Positions 1 to 11,911 of a stretch of 64,000 nt of DNA are shown one piece after another; within the stretch, counting starts at the first letter, position 1; each line of letters opens with the position of its first letter. Position numbers and translations under genes: made by a program. A model generated the notes under the pieces. The model saw nothing but the letters and a program-made list of their open reading frames with translations. It had not been told where the DNA came from and did not search any database. Source of the stretch: Phanerodontia chrysosporium (lineage: Eukaryota > Basidiomycota > Agaricomycetes > Polyporales > Phanerochaetaceae); assembly GCA_001910725.1 (NCBI GenBank), contig MJGA01000007.1, positions 496,001 through 560,000 on the forward strand. The letters are read 5' to 3'.

Positions 1-38
1 GCTTGTAGGGTTTGTAGTTGTGTCTGGTTCAGCTATAT

Positions 39-683
39 TCATCTGAGGCATGAAAGTAAACTCTGTTGCAAAGCGAGGCTCACCATGTGCAAAGCATCTG
101 CCCTTCTGTCCAAACCATCTGCCCTTCTGTCCAAAGCGTCAACCTTGCCATCCAGGATTGCGAGGCTCTGTTGCGTCTGGTCCAGGGCAGATACTTGCGC
201 GGGCTTGCCGACAGACCTCTGAATTTCTGTTTGGCACCGGTTCACTGCGACACAGTCAGTATGCCTGCCTATATGCAGTCACCTCCACGACATGGCTCCA
301 TCCACAGACACGAGCCATTACTGCGTATATGCGCCCGGAGACTCACGCAAAGCGACGTTCTCCTCAAGCATCTTCTCGTGGCCATGCTGGAAGACCCTGT
401 GCGCGGTGCCGACCTCGCGCTTCGCGTCGTCGACGCGCCCCGCGAGCTTCTCGATGTGCGCCGCGAACTTTTCGAGAGTCGCCTGCGTGTCGTGCAAGAG
501 CATGCGCATCGACGTGCCCGCCTTGTCGACGGGCGTGATGGGCACGGCTGCCGCGGAGAGCCCTGCGCCCCGCAGCGCGGGAGGAACGTTCATCTGCCGC
601 AGGTGCCCCCAGAGGCCCTGCGAGACGGATGGCTTCAGCGACGGCAGCGTGGGTTGCGACGTGCCGCTAGCATTTTGCGCCAT
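39..683 (-). CDS. Coiled-coil protein of unknown function, possibly partial at window edge
   Basis: The ATG at 683 (minus) opens a frame beginning MAQNASGTSQPTLPSL. Exon 1 (347-683) ends at a GTGAGT donor. A branch-like TACTGAC and a CAG acceptor lead into exon 2 (from 244 downward), and the join keeps frame through NVAL-LNRCQTEIQ. The C-terminal half is helical and heptad-like, with a repeated ALDRRADGLDRRADAL segment, so a coiled coil is expected. The frame stops at 39-41. A GTGAGC donor and CTCAG acceptor nearby could instead splice a 41-nt intron and run off the window, so the 3' end is uncertain. I do not recognise the family. Confidence 0.5.
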
Positions 684-911
684 GACGAAGAGGAAGCTCA
701 GGTGGAGTAAAGCCAGAAGAGAATGTCCAAGCCCAAGCTGAAGCAGCCGAGCTCGTTGAGGACAAGTAGCAGCATACCTCCGAAACTCCCTCGAAAATGC
801 GTCCAGAAATGAGTCACGTGGCTCAAGCTCGCCACACCGAGCCACCAAATTTGGGTTCCGTGGTTTACGACTTTTTCTCCCACGTATAGCACTTTGGCAA
901 TCGCTGAAAGA

Positions 912-1924
912 ATGGGTTTCACGTATGTTATAGGTACGGTGATACAGTGCTGATATAATGCATATGCCTGACATGGCTGTCGCCGCAGAGCACATGGAAG
1001 AGGACGAGAACACGTCCCGAGCAATCCCCAAGTGGGTGGAGCTTGAGTACAGCGTACGTCTCAAAGACCTCGCCGTTTTTCTCGCTCATATCCTTACGAT
1101 ACACGCTATCCAGCACATGCGGACCCTCGCAGGTCCCGAGTCTGAGGTGCACTTCACGCACCTCTCAAAATCCTCGTGCGACACCCTCACATCGCTCTTC
1201 GCGCAACCAGCGTCCGGCGAGGCGGCACCGGGTTTTGCGCACCCGAGGGGTCCTCGATTTCATGAAGGCTAAAGGTGTACCGCTCGACAAGGTCTGCCTG
1301 CTCGACCCGAAGGCCGACAAGCCTCTCGCCCCCGAGGACGGCGATGGTCGCTTCGAATGGTTCCTGTTTGGTGTAAGCCCTGTTGTCTCTGCTGGTGCAG
1401 CTGCGTTTGCTGACACCACACAATAGGGCATTCTTGGTAAACCATGAATTCCGATATATCTTGCTTGTGCTCATTTTAATAGGTGATGATCCCCCGCGCG
1501 ACCGCACCGGTGAACTTCGCGTGCTGGGTTTCCCGGGTCGGCACCTGGGCCCGGTGCAGATGACGACTGATACTGCACTTGGAGTGACCAAGATTGTCGT
1601 GCAAGACAAGAGTAGGTGGTTTCAAGCGTATTGGAATAGGCAGCTTACTTGCGTTCGTAGTCCCGCTGGACAAGATCCCATACGTCGTAAGTACATCCTA
1701 TTCCCGCGTGGATGATGATACTAAGCCCCGACAGGACCACCCGACTATTGTGTTCAATAGCAAGGAGAGTGTAGAAATGCCATTCAGTAAGTACGACATT
1801 GTTAGAGAGAGAGCGGGACTGAAACCACTCTGTAGGATATGTCGTAAAAGATGGTCAACCGATCCTTCCTCCGGGGATGCGCGAGCATCTTCACGCGGAT
1901 CTCAACCAGAGCTTCGAGTTTTGA
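912..1924 (+). CDS. SFM1: SFM1-type SPOUT protein arginine methyltransferase
   Basis: Seven exons: 912-933, 989-1053, 1114 to about 1373, 1427-1436, 1483-1611, 1661-1686 with 1735-1786, and 1836-1924. The product reads MGFTYVIEHMEEDE, then KWVELEYS, VCLLDPKA, FLFGGILGDDPPRDR, GRHLGPVQMTTDTA, VEMPFRYVVKDG. This is the pattern of the DUF431/Sfm1 family, which in yeast monomethylates ribosomal protein Rps3 on an arginine using SAM through a SPOUT knot. Splicing is confirmed by unbroken family motifs across junctions, including a 10-nt microexon supplying GIL. One frame shift lies near 1233-1236 (T4 run): removing one T gives RTRGVLDFM. The gene is tail-to-tail with the Nnf1-like gene, 152 bp apart. 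Confidence 0.85.
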
Positions 1925-2076
1925 AGTCTGATCCCTTGCAAAATGTAGTTCATGAGAAGAAAATTGAGTGAGATAGATGGGTATCCAATACAATGTACGA
2001 ATGCTAAGATACAGAGGCCAAAAATACATGGAAAATTCCCATTACGGTGAAGAGGGTACGAGTGTCATTCATTCGC

Positions 2077-2911
2077 TCATCGAGCAGTGGTCTTTGGCAG
2101 CGATTCGGCTGTTTGCAAGGCCCATGACTGTATCTCTTCCAGCGGTAAATCTCTCCACTTCTTCTCGATCTGTACGGGATATCAGGCATCGCACGCGACA
2201 CGAACCGGACAGAGTACATACCTCTTGAAGGACATCGAGAAGCTTTCCACATTCCTCGTCTGCCGCGTCTCTCGCTTGGACATTGGCTTGCATCTCGGCT
2301 TGCAACTTCCTGTTCCTCTGGTCAAGCTGTGATGCAGCCACGCGAGAACAAAGGAAAGGTTCAGTTATAACCTTGCGTCACATTCAATCGGACGCACCTC
2401 TTCTAGCTGAGCCTTTAGTCTATCTCGCTCTTCCTCCAGGAGTGGCACGAGCTTGGCGCGCACAGCCGCGTCAGGTTTGAGGTCCTCTTTCCAGATGTCT
2501 TTCCCAGTGTATCCCTGAGCTTTTCGCTTCTTAGCTTCGACGACTACGGCGTGCAACCTGTCGAGGTTGGGTTTCACGTCGAGCCTCTTCAGCAGCTCTT
2601 CGCATTCATTCTGCACGTTGTTAGACGCGTTCTCCTCAAAGGTATAGAGACGCACCGTGATCAGCGACTCCATATGCTGCGCAACCGTGTTGAACACAGA
2701 CGACGAGGCGTCCGGCTGCTCTTCACACCAGAGCGCGAAGCACTCGGTGAAGTCCTCGTAACTGTCCGCTGTACTCCTCAGCACCTTCGCGAGACAGCAC
2801 GTAGACGGGTCAAGATACGTACGTCCATTTGTGCGCAGAGCGTTGGATGGCGAGTTGCAAGGCGGAGTGGAAGTGTGTCCAGCGTGTGCTGCCCGAGACA
2901 GTCGACGCCAT
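2077..2911 (-). CDS. NNF1: Nnf1/PMF1-like MIND (Mis12) complex kinetochore subunit
   Basis: Four exons on the minus strand: 2823-2911, 2398-2776 (acceptor approximate), 2222-2326 and 2077-2168. The protein starts MASTVSGSTRWTHFHSALQ and has the Nnf1 hallmarks: an N-terminal helix, SYEDFTECFALW, a long helix containing LDRLHAVVVEAKKRK, then LVPLLEEERDRLKAQLEE. A charged C-terminal helix ends SLPKTTAR. It is about 220 residues, usual for the family. Nnf1 joins Mis12, Dsn1 and Nsl1 to link inner kinetochore to Ndc80. The assignment rests on remembered family pattern, because these coiled-coil proteins diverge quickly. No frame correction is needed. Confidence 0.65.
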
Positions 2912-3498
2912 GGTGGGAGGGACAAAGGCGCGTCGCGCGTCCGGGGTGCCAACGGTCCGAGGGGCGAGGACCCCATCAACTCTGCCGCGGCATTTCGCGC
3001 CACAACGCCTTCGGAGTGCGAGATAATCGATACTCCGCTTAGTGGTCTTCCTGCTTGGTTCAAGACTGTTGCTCACGTTTATCGGAAGTGACGCGACTGA
3101 TGCTGCAGGCACACCTTGCGTTCCAGGATATACAGGCTGCTAGAGAGTATACGACCAGCTCTGTCCAACGGTACGTCGCAGCCAAGTTTCCTGTCTTAGT
3201 ACGCTCAGATGTTTCCGGGTACTGTCAGAACGTCCAAGTTTGTGGTCTGGACCATCTGGGATTTGTTGGCCCTCGATTTGCGCCCGTCATCGCCAGCCGT
3301 TTTGGGAACCGTCGGCCTATGGATGACGTCTTGTGCTCTTATGTCGTCAGCGGCTGGCAAGTTCACCTCCCTGAATTGGCGCCCATGTGCAGAGATAAAT
3401 AGACGAGCAGTCCGTCTCGATTCTCCAGCTGGTCTCTTCTCGCGACGCACATCCTATTCCCCATATACCCCATATACCCGTTTCTATTTGTTTCCACG

Positions 3499-4953
3499 AT
3501 GTTGACCATCGCTTTCGTCACTTCTGCTCTCGCCCTTCTCGTCGCTGCTTCTCCCTCACCCGTGCAGAACAACGGCATTCGTGTCGCCCTGAACAAGCGG
3601 GACCCTCTGGGTTCCGTTGCGGACATCATTGACCCAGCTGCCCTCCTTGCATCTCTCGATAGGACGAACTCGTATGTCACACATCCTATTCACGTGTTCT
3701 CTCTGTAGCTGGCCATCTACTAGAAAATACGCCAATGGTCTTGCAGCGTACGAAGCCAACACCGGCGAGGCACATCCTTGACAATCATCCCTGACCTCGG
3801 CGGCTCCGACTCCGCAAGCGACGGCAATGACACCAATAACACAGTGAAGCGCCGGGCTACCGCTGCGAAGGGTACCGTGCCCCTCACCGATGACAACAAC
3901 GGCGAGCTCTGGCAAGGAGCTCTCACCATTGGCACACCCGCCAAGCAGTTCACTGTTCAGTTCGATACCGGCAGCAGCGATCTCTTCGTGCCTGGGCCTT
4001 CGTGCACGAACTCAAATTGCCAAGGTCACACCAAGTACACTCCCACAAACAGCTCGACCTCGGCTGACGTGAAAAAGTCGTTCGATCTTGAGTATGGTTC
4101 CGGGTCGGTACAAGGCGAGCAGTACAACGACACGGTTTCGATCGCGGGCTTGACGGTAAGTCCCGCCGGGTTCCCTGCGGAGACGATAACTAACGCGCTA
4201 CGCAGGCGACGAAGCAGACGTTGGGTGCAGCCTCAGCTTACTCGGACAGCTTCGCGAAGTCCAACTTCCCCCCAGATGGACTCATGGGCATGGCATACCA
4301 ATCCATCTCCGAATTCAATGCACCACCTGTGTTCCAGTCCTTGCTCGCGCAAAAGCAGCTGTCCACACCGGTCTTTTCGTTCAAGTTGTCGACGTCCGGT
4401 GCCGAACTACTTCTTGGAGGCACTGACGACAATCTCTACACCGGAAGCTTCACTTATGCACCAGTAACAACACAGGTGAGTATAATCATTGGTCCTCGCC
4501 GTGGACTCGGCAGTTACTGACCGATGGTACCAGGGCTATTGGCAGGTCAAGATGGATGGTGTCTCGGTCAACAGTTCAACTCCTGTGAAGAACGTGCAGG
4601 CTGTCATCGATACTGGCACCACCCTTATTGTCGCCTACGCGCCTCAGGTCAAGCAGTTCTACGCTGCCATCCCTGGCTCAAAAGACGCCTCATCGACCGT
4701 TGGACAGGGCTTTTACACTTTCCCCTGTTCGTCGACGGAGCATGTCAGCCTTGCCTTCAGCGGAAAGAACTTCACTATCAACCCCTCGCTGTTCAACCTC
4801 GGACGTGTCAGCCGCAATTCCAACGACTGCGTTGGTGCTATTGTCGGCTCGAGTTCCCTTGGATTCTGGGTCGTCGGTGATACTTTCCTGCAGAACGTCT
4901 ATTCTACGTTTGATCTGGGGAACAACAGGGTGGGCTTCGCAACCCTGAAGTAA
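3499..4953 (+). CDS. Secreted A1 aspartic protease (polyporopepsin-like)
   Basis: Exons 3499-3671, 3747-4155, 4206-4475 and 4534-4953, all with GT-AG introns and intact frame. A signal peptide (MLTIAFVTSALALLVAASPS) is followed by a propeptide ending in a basic KRRATAAKGTVPL region. The mature enzyme carries the first active site QFDTGSSDLFVPG, the flap EYGSGSVQGE, the second active site AVIDTGTTLIVA, and the C-terminal GFWVVGDTFLQNVYSTFDL ending GFATLK. N-glycosylation sequons are frequent. About 400 residues, typical of fungal pepsins. The expected role is extracellular acid proteolysis for nutrition. Confidence 0.93.
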
Positions 4954-5198
4954 GCACGAGGACATGTTCCATGTCACTGGGCGAAAGGAATATCATTTAT
5001 TTGCGTCGCTACTGCTGCCACTAACGCGCGATCGTTCATGGTCATAAGGCTACAGGTGTGTTCACCACCCTTGGAACGAGGGTATCCACGTCGTATCTGC
5101 TGTCTGGCAAAGTCGAAGACACTCGTCCCGCAACTGTTTCCACGTCGTCATGACCCATGTCCCGGTATCTGAACCGTCATCCTCCAACATGTCGTGCG

Positions 5199-6035
5199 CT
5201 ACGATGGCAATGCGATCACCTGCCCATGTGCCCTCGAACACTGGTCAACGCGCACCAGAGTGCTGAGCCTCCGGAAGACTTCGGCCGCCGAAGGTGAATC
5301 GACGCAGATGACCTCCCCGAGCATCGGCCGGACTACGGGGATCTCATCAATACGAACATATATGCCACGCGTGGCGTTGCACATCACCCAGCAGTGGGTC
5401 TCCGGGTACTCCCAGAACCCGACGCCGCCCCACCGGAGCGCGTCGAACGCCGCGCCGCGCTGGCGCAGCTCTGCAAACGAGGTCGGCACGGACGCGTACG
5501 CCTTGGCCGCGTCCTCATCCGCGAGCGTGCATGTGGCCAGCAGTCTGTCGAGGGCGTCGCGGCCGGAGCCTACCTCGGCTCTGAGGGACTTGTCGCGGAG
5601 AATGAACCTCGGTGCAGGCGTTGACAATGTTGACACCCTAGGCACTAGTGTTCGGACGTAAGGTTCGCGTGGTTCGCGAGGATACGGGCATTGCTCACGG
5701 CGTTTGTACGCGCAGGCGTAGATTATCCGCTGGCCGACCCACGGTGCGAAGCAATGCTTTCCGACGCGATGTATTCTGCGCAGGCCGGCGCTCAGGAGCT
5801 GTGGATGCGCCGAGGCGAAGGCGGCCACAACCTTCGGCTTCTGTAACGCGTCGAAGATGGTCTCGAGGAGCTCGACTGGGAGGCGCCAGATATATGCCTT
5901 GCTGAATTGCGAATTAATGAGCGCATCGCTGCGCACGCGTGAAGTCAGCTTGGGGTCTTGTGCGGATAGTTGAGCAGGCACGTACGAGCAAGGCCATCGT
6001 TTGTCCGGGTAGCAGATGGCGGGCACAGTCAACAT
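5199..6035 (-). CDS. F-box-like protein
   Basis: A single open frame from the ATG at 6035 (minus) to a stop at 5199. The residues YIWRLPVELLETIFDALQKPK fit the start of an F-box, which would bind Skp1 in an SCF ubiquitin ligase. The rest (for example FWEYPETHCWVMCNATRGIYVR and VICVDSPSAAEVFRRL) matches nothing I know. A short intron near 5640 cannot be excluded, because the residues there (TLVPRVSTLSTP) look non-coding. Product about 278 aa if unspliced. Agaricomycetes carry hundreds of such lineage-specific genes. Confidence 0.55.
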   Translation of the reverse strand: MLTVPAICYPDKRWPCSYVPAQLSAQDPKLTSRVRSDALINSQFSKAYIWRLPVELLETIFDALQKPKVVAAFASAHPQLLSAGLRRIHRVGKHCFAPWVGQRIIYACAYKRREQCPYPREPREPYVRTLVPRVSTLSTPAPRFILRDKSLRAEVGSGRDALDRLLATCTLADEDAAKAYASVPTSFAELRQRGAAFDALRWGGVGFWEYPETHCWVMCNATRGIYVRIDEIPVVRPMLGEVICVDSPSAAEVFRRLSTLVRVDQCSRAHGQVIALPS

Positions 6036-6422
6036 GCGAAGGCACGCCGCCGCATTGAACACAGGAATTCCGGAACAAGCCTGCCGCTTATCGATGTTGA
6101 CTCTGCGCTGAGGAGTCAGTATGGCGATGGCGTGGTGTCCGTGGAAGACGACTCACAGGTGAAAGAAAACATGACTGAGGGGATTGTGTGGAAGGAAAGA
6201 CTCACCACGAACGAGATAAATGTAGAAAGGACAAAGAACTGAATGGCACGTGTCTGTCAGGCCACACAGGTCGCGGGCCACACGCCATGACAAGGTCGTT
6301 ATCCCATAGGGCAGAACACTAACTAAAGTACAGAAGAGTATGGGAATCAAGTCCAAGCAACGATCGACCAGGATAAGATAAGGATAGGGTTACATCTGAG
6401 GACGCCACGAAGTACACTGAGG
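6036..6422. other. Intergenic, no gene seen
   Basis: This 387-bp stretch holds the promoter side of the F-box gene and the 3' flank of the copper ATPase gene. Short frames on both strands lack codon bias or recognisable motifs. Confidence 0.6.
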
Positions 6423-9400
6423 CTAGACTTCATTCATTTCGACCGGGATCTGGCTGTATCCTGCCGCCTTGCGGCCTCTAAACAGATCCTTGAAACTGTT
6501 CCATTGCTCGTGCAGCGCGGAGGTGAGGGCTTCGAGCATGGTCTCCTGCGGCACGACGGCTTCGCCGGGGAGGATGCTCGACGGCGGGCGCGTCCACCAG
6601 CGGAGCATGAGCGAACTCGTGACGACGCTGACGGACGAGAAGGCCATCGCGGCGCCAGCCATCATCGGGTGCAGGTGCAGGCCGAGCGGGAGGAAGATGC
6701 CCATCGCGAGCGGGATGCCGAGCACGTTGTAGACGCATGCCCAGACGAGGTTCCGGCGGATCACCGCGAAGATGGCGCGCGAGAGGTGCAGGGCGGCCAC
6801 GACGTCCAGGAGATCGGAGCGGATCAGGACAATGTCGGCTGCTTCGATCGCGACAGAGGTGCCTGAGGAAAGAGCGATTCCGACCGACGCGGCGACGAGC
6901 GCTGGGGAGTCATTGATTCCGTCACCGACCTGGAGGTTTTGTGTCAGACATGCGTGATCCAAGATAGTCGCTACATGGACGTACCATGGCGACACCTCCA
7001 CCGTACTTCTCCATGAGCTCTGTTACAACGGCGGCCTTACCCTTCGGACTCATGTTTGCCCACACCCGGTCAGGGCGGATTCCGACTTGCTTTGCGATCG
7101 CCAGCGCCGTGCCCTTCGAGTCTCCCGTCATCATGTTCACTTCCACGCCCATGGCTTCGAGGGCCTGAATGGCTTGCGCCGATGAGCGCTTCGGGGCGTC
7201 GGTGAGTGCGATGGCGCAGACGATAGTAGGGAACGTTGACGGCGCGACGGCGACTGAAACGAAGATTGCGGTACGCCCTTGGTTTTCTTCTACGTCATCG
7301 AATGTGGAGAGCGTCGCAGGTAGGCGGACATCGTCGGACTGCGACGCGAACCGTGCGTTACCAACAAAGACGGTGTACTTTCCAGTAGAGCCAGCGATAG
7401 TTGCGGTGGCCCGAACTCCGGAACCAGTGACACTTTCGAAGGACTCGAGGGTCACTTCGCGCGGATGGAGGGAGGCGCGGCCAAGGATCCCCCTTCCGTA
7501 TGTCGCGACGGCCTTTGCAAGCGGATGCTCCGAGCGCGCTTCGGTAGCAGAGACCAGAGCAATGACGTCGGTACGCGTGAGGCCTGCCAACACTGGCGTC
7601 GAGAGCGGAGCGTCTGCGACGGGGACGCTGCCATCGACATGGGCTCGCGTATCGTCATACTCTTCGTCGTATTCAGAATGTGCCCATGACCAGTGAGCGA
7701 CGCTCATTTTGCCCTCCGTTACCGTGCCAGTCTTGTCGAGCACGATGTGCTTGATGCTGCGACTCGCCTCGAGAGCGCGACCACCTTTGATGAGAATACC
7801 ATTCTTCGCACCCACGCCTGTGCCAACCATGATCGCAGTAGGTGTACTGAGTCCGAGCGCGCAAGGGCAGGCGACGACCACGACCGAGATGCACAGCTGC
7901 AGACAGACAGCAAACTTGGAGGCGCCGTGGCCATGGAACATGTCTGGAAGGGCGTCCTCGCCGAGTATATGCGAGATGATCATCCAAGCAACGAAGGTGA
8001 TGAGAGCGAGCGATATCACGGTGGGCACGAAATATCCGGCAACCTTGTCAGCGAAGGCTTGGATAGGAGCCTTGGAGGTCTGTGCTTCTTCGACTAGCTT
8101 GACAATCTGAGCCAGTGCAGTGTCCTTGCCCGCGCGCGTGACAACCATGTCGAAAGTGCCCAACCGTTGACAGTTCCACCAATTACACTGTCGCCTGGCT
8201 GCTTGCTCACCGGCAGAGGCTCACCGGTGACGGCGCTTTCATCGACCGTGGAAGAACCGCGCAGTACAGTTCCATCAGCGGGTATCTTGTCACCGGGGAC
8301 CAGCTTGACAGTGTCTCCGACTTGTACTAACTCCGTGGGAATCCTCTTCTCCTGCGTGCACGCAGGTGCATCCGTGTAGATAGTAGCCATGGAGGGGGCG
8401 AGCGCCATGAGGTCTGTGAGCGCAGCACTTGTGCGACCCTTGGCACGGTTCTCCAGGAGACGACCGAGTGAAACGAACATAATCAACATAGTGCTCGTAT
8501 CGAAGAAGGTGAAGGGGTGGTATTCGGGATCGGTGCTGAAGAGGGCGGCGAACATGGCGAAGAGGGAGTAGAAGTACGCTGCAGAAGTGCCGAGCATTAC
8601 TAAACGTCCATCGTAGCGCCACCGTGCTTCAAGGCCTTCCATGCATTGCTGTAGAATTTGCGACCGATCCAGAATTGCGCGGGAGTAGTGAGCAAGAGCA
8701 CGAGTAAGTCGCCAAGGTATACGCCGTGGTATATTCGAGTGCCGAAGAGGGTACGCAGGAAACCGATGTGCATCGAGACCATACTGATGAAGAACACCGG
8801 CACTGCAAAGCATACGCTCCAGTAGAACCGTGACCTCCACTCCTGAATCTCCTTCATACGCGTTAGCGACCGCATCTGCGTAGCGTCTTGTTCGTCGGAC
8901 AGCATCGCGTCGAAGCCCAGCTCCTCGATGCGCTCGACCATGTCTCTAGGTCCAATTATAGCTCGGTCAAATTCCACTTTGCATGTCTCCGTGGCCAAGG
9001 AGACGGCGACACTGATTATGCCGGGCAGTTTGGCCAGTTCAGTCTCGACCGTTGAGGTGCACGACGAGCATGTCATGCCATAGATACGGAGTGTAACGGT
9101 GTCGGATCGAGTGGGAGGTATCGGTGTAGCATCGAAGCCAATGTCTGAAATTTCCTGGGAACGCATTGTTAACTCGTGACCCGGGCCTGGCAGGTTGACG
9201 GATGGTAGCACTCACCTCCGCGATCTTCTCTACCGTCCATTTCTCGGGGTCATACTCGACAACGGCCCTCTCTGCGAGCAGGGCGACCTTGACTGAATGA
9301 ATTCCGGGCTGGTTCCTGAGCATGCTCTCGATGGACTGCGCACCGCTTCAGCACCGCGTTGTATCGTTGGGACAAAAGGGTGCTCGCACCTCGACACAAG

Positions 9401-9554
9401 CTCCGCATGTCATCCCCTCTATCCTGAACTCGCTCCGTTCCGAAGGACCAAGCTCTTTGGAGGCACACGCCTCGTCCTCGGTGAGAGCCAGGGCGAGCTT
9501 ACTCTCCGAGGCCTTCTGCCCGGCGGCCAGGAGGCTTGTGAAGATCGCAGACAT
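6423..9554 (-). CDS. CCC2: CCC2-type Golgi copper-transporting P1B-ATPase (two apparent frameshifts)
   Basis: Exons 9390-9554, 9216-9335, 6985-9154 and 6423-6929 on the minus strand. In order: two heavy-metal domains ([10 protein letters not shown] and [11 protein letters not shown]), membrane helices, the TGEPLPVSK actuator loop, the CPC metal-binding helix ([13 protein letters not shown]), DKTGT phosphorylation site, the [12 protein letters not shown]-binding motif, [10 protein letters not shown], and [11 protein letters not shown]. It pumps Cu(I) into the late secretory pathway for multicopper oxidases such as ferroxidase and laccase. Two single-base shifts break the frame: at 8602-8604 (after MDV) and 8162-8163 (after GGTVNG). 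In each, one more T on the coding strand restores a textbook sequence. Either the assembly is missing bases or the allele is inactive; the first is likelier. Confidence 0.92.
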
Positions 9555-9909
9555 GGCGAGTCGAGGGTATCAGAGCAAGTGGTGGGAGGAAGAAAGCGGG
9601 TCCAGCTGGCCGGGGATATTAGGGTGGAAATTCGGTGCGCCTGCGCGATGGAAGGATGTGGAGGATGAGAGAGTTCGCAGAGGCTTTGGTAAGACTCCGG
9701 GCTGAATTCCCGCGGCAAACGCCGCCCAGAACATGTTGCCGTGGTGTTTCATCTTATCTTCAGGGCGATCTTATCAGATAACTGCTTATCAGAAACCTCA
9801 AGCTTTCCCCGTTATGGGCGCTTCCGCTATTAGCAGCGAGGCGACTGCGTCAAGCTGCGACGGTTCGCACAACTTCCACCTTGTTCCCACCACTTGCACC
9901 CAGCCCAAG

Positions 9910-11141
9910 ATGACAGAACTGAAGAACTCTGAGGTCGCTGCGCCAGCACCAGTGGAAGAGGTGCCTACAACAACCGCGACTGCTGCACCCGCCGAACCCG
10001 CCCCGAAGCCCGAAGCCGAAACAGCGGCAGCAGCTTCATCGGCCGTCGAGCCTCAGAATGCGCTCACCAAGAAGTTCACCGAGGAGGAGTGGACCGCTCT
10101 GAAGGAACTCAGGGTGCGTATGCCAGGTCTACCGAGACATACACGACTCACGACTAGTACCACAGACTAAGCTGCCCGAGATTTGGAGGGCTGCATATGC
10201 GCCTGACGACCCCAACGCAGAGGTCAAGCCCTTTCAGCTCTGGGGTGTCACCATTGACCCGAAGAACCCTACTGCCGATGCTCGAGTGAGCGTCATCCTG
10301 ATGAAATTTCTGAGGGCGAAGTAAGTTCCCTGTGCATGGTCCACTCACTGCCGCCAGCCTGATCACCACGCTCTAGGGAATTAAAGGTCAAGGACGCCGA
10401 GACCGCTCTTACGGCTACCTTATGCTGGCGCGACGAGGTGAAGATTGACGAGATTATGGCTGAACAATTCCCAGAGAAGATCTTCGGCGGTGCTGGTCGT
10501 AACTTCGGTCACGACAAGGAGGGTAGACCTGTAAGGTACGTCCGTGTCCTCCTTCGTCCTTACGCGCTCTTGGTTCTAGCTCCTCTTTAATGACAGCTAC
10601 AACCTCTACGGCGGTGAGGTCGACGTTAAGCAACTGTTTTCCGACGTCCGCCAGTTTATTCGGTAAGTGCTTACTCAGCGGAGGCGAGCTGCTGTCACGG
10701 CTGACCGATGGCCGCAGGTGGCGCATTCAATTCATGGAGAAGAGCATCGCGCTTCTGGACCTCGAGACCATCGACCAGATGATTCAGATCCACGACTATG
10801 AGGGTGTCAGCATGACCTCCAGGGACGCCAACCAGAAGGCCGCTGCCTCCGAGGCGTCGAATATCTTCCAGAACCACTACCCGGAGTTCCTGGTATGCTG
10901 TCGCAGCTCACTGCTTCGTTTATACTTCTGATCTGTGTCAAAGGCCCTCAAGTTCTTCGTTAACGTGCCTACTATAATGGCGTGGGTCTTCTGGGCTTTC
11001 AAAGCGATACTGTCCGCGAAGACATTTGCCAAATTCAACATGGTCGGCACGGGCAAAGGCACAATCGGAGCGGCTCTATTGCCCTACATCGACGCGAAGC
11101 AGCTGCCCAAGAGATACGGCGGCGAAGCTGACGCCTGGTAA
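9910..11141 (+). CDS. SFH5: SFH5-type Sec14-like phosphatidylinositol transfer protein
   Basis: Six exons: 9910-10113, 10166-10320, 10377-10535, 10597-10662, 10718-10892, 10944-11141. After an Ala/Pro/Glu-rich N-terminus comes a CRAL-TRIO-N segment (ARVSVILMKFLRAKELKVKD) and a CRAL-TRIO lipid-binding domain with GHDKEGRPVSYNLYGG, TIDQMIQIHDYEGVSM, and FLALKFFVNVPTIMAWVFWA, ending QLPKRYGGEADAW. This pattern is Sfh5, a non-classical Sec14 homologue at ER and plasma membrane that exchanges phosphatidylinositol; the yeast protein also binds haem. The frame is intact throughout. It is divergent from the copper ATPase gene, with about 350 bp of shared promoter. Confidence 0.85.
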
Positions 11142-11389
11142 ACGTCTACCGCAAGGGTTGTAAGAGTAAGGATGGATGCGCTATGCTTGCTACTCTCATC
11201 GTTTTCATATACCCGTGTACACTGGATCAATAATTGATGTTCACTTGCTGTGATGTGTTCACACTCCCGCCAAATTTCTCAATGTATGAAGATGAAAATT
11301 AAATGATACCGATAAATAGTGATACAGACACGAACAAATACAACGTCCGGGACGTAGAAGTGACAACAGGCAGGAGGAAGACCGAAACT

Positions 11390-11911
11390 CTATGCGCGCT
11401 CGCCCCGGAGCCGCCTCGCGAGAGCAAGGTCCTTGGGCTGGATGGTGACACGCTTGGCGTGAATGGCAGCAAGGTTGGTGTCTTCGAAGAGCGAGACGAG
11501 GTATGCCTCGGCAGCCTCCTGCAGGGCCATGACGGCTGATGATTGGAAGCGGAGGTCAGTCTGGCAGAGATGTCAGCAGGTGTATACAGCAACAAGAAAA
11601 GAGGGGGGACGTACCTTGAAGTCCTGAGCGATCTCACGGACAAGACGTTGGAAGGGGAGCTTGCGGATGAGCAGCTCGGTCGACTTCTGGTAGCGACGGA
11701 TTTCACGGAGGGCGACGGTACCGGGGCGGAAGCGGTGAGGCTTCTTGACACCACCGGTCGCGGTCGGCGCCTGCGTCTTGCGAGACTTGGCAGCGAGCTG
11801 CTTGCGGGGGCCTTGCCTGAGGATGACCATCAGGGCGAGGTCGAAGGCAAGCGAAGACGAGGAAGACTTACCACCAGTGGACTTGCGAGCGGTCTGCTTA
11901 GTACGGGCCAT
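11390..11911 (-). CDS. HHT: Histone H3
   Basis: Exons 11872-11911, 11615-11816 and 11390-11560 (minus). The product begins [20 protein letters not shown] and ends [13 protein letters not shown], with the entire histone fold intact. Two introns interrupt the gene; the first splits the codon for Gly before K14. The tail between K23 and the GGVKK motif reads [10 protein letters not shown], one residue longer than the usual nine and with SRKT around the K27 position instead of ARKS. It shares a divergent promoter with H4. Confidence 0.97.
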
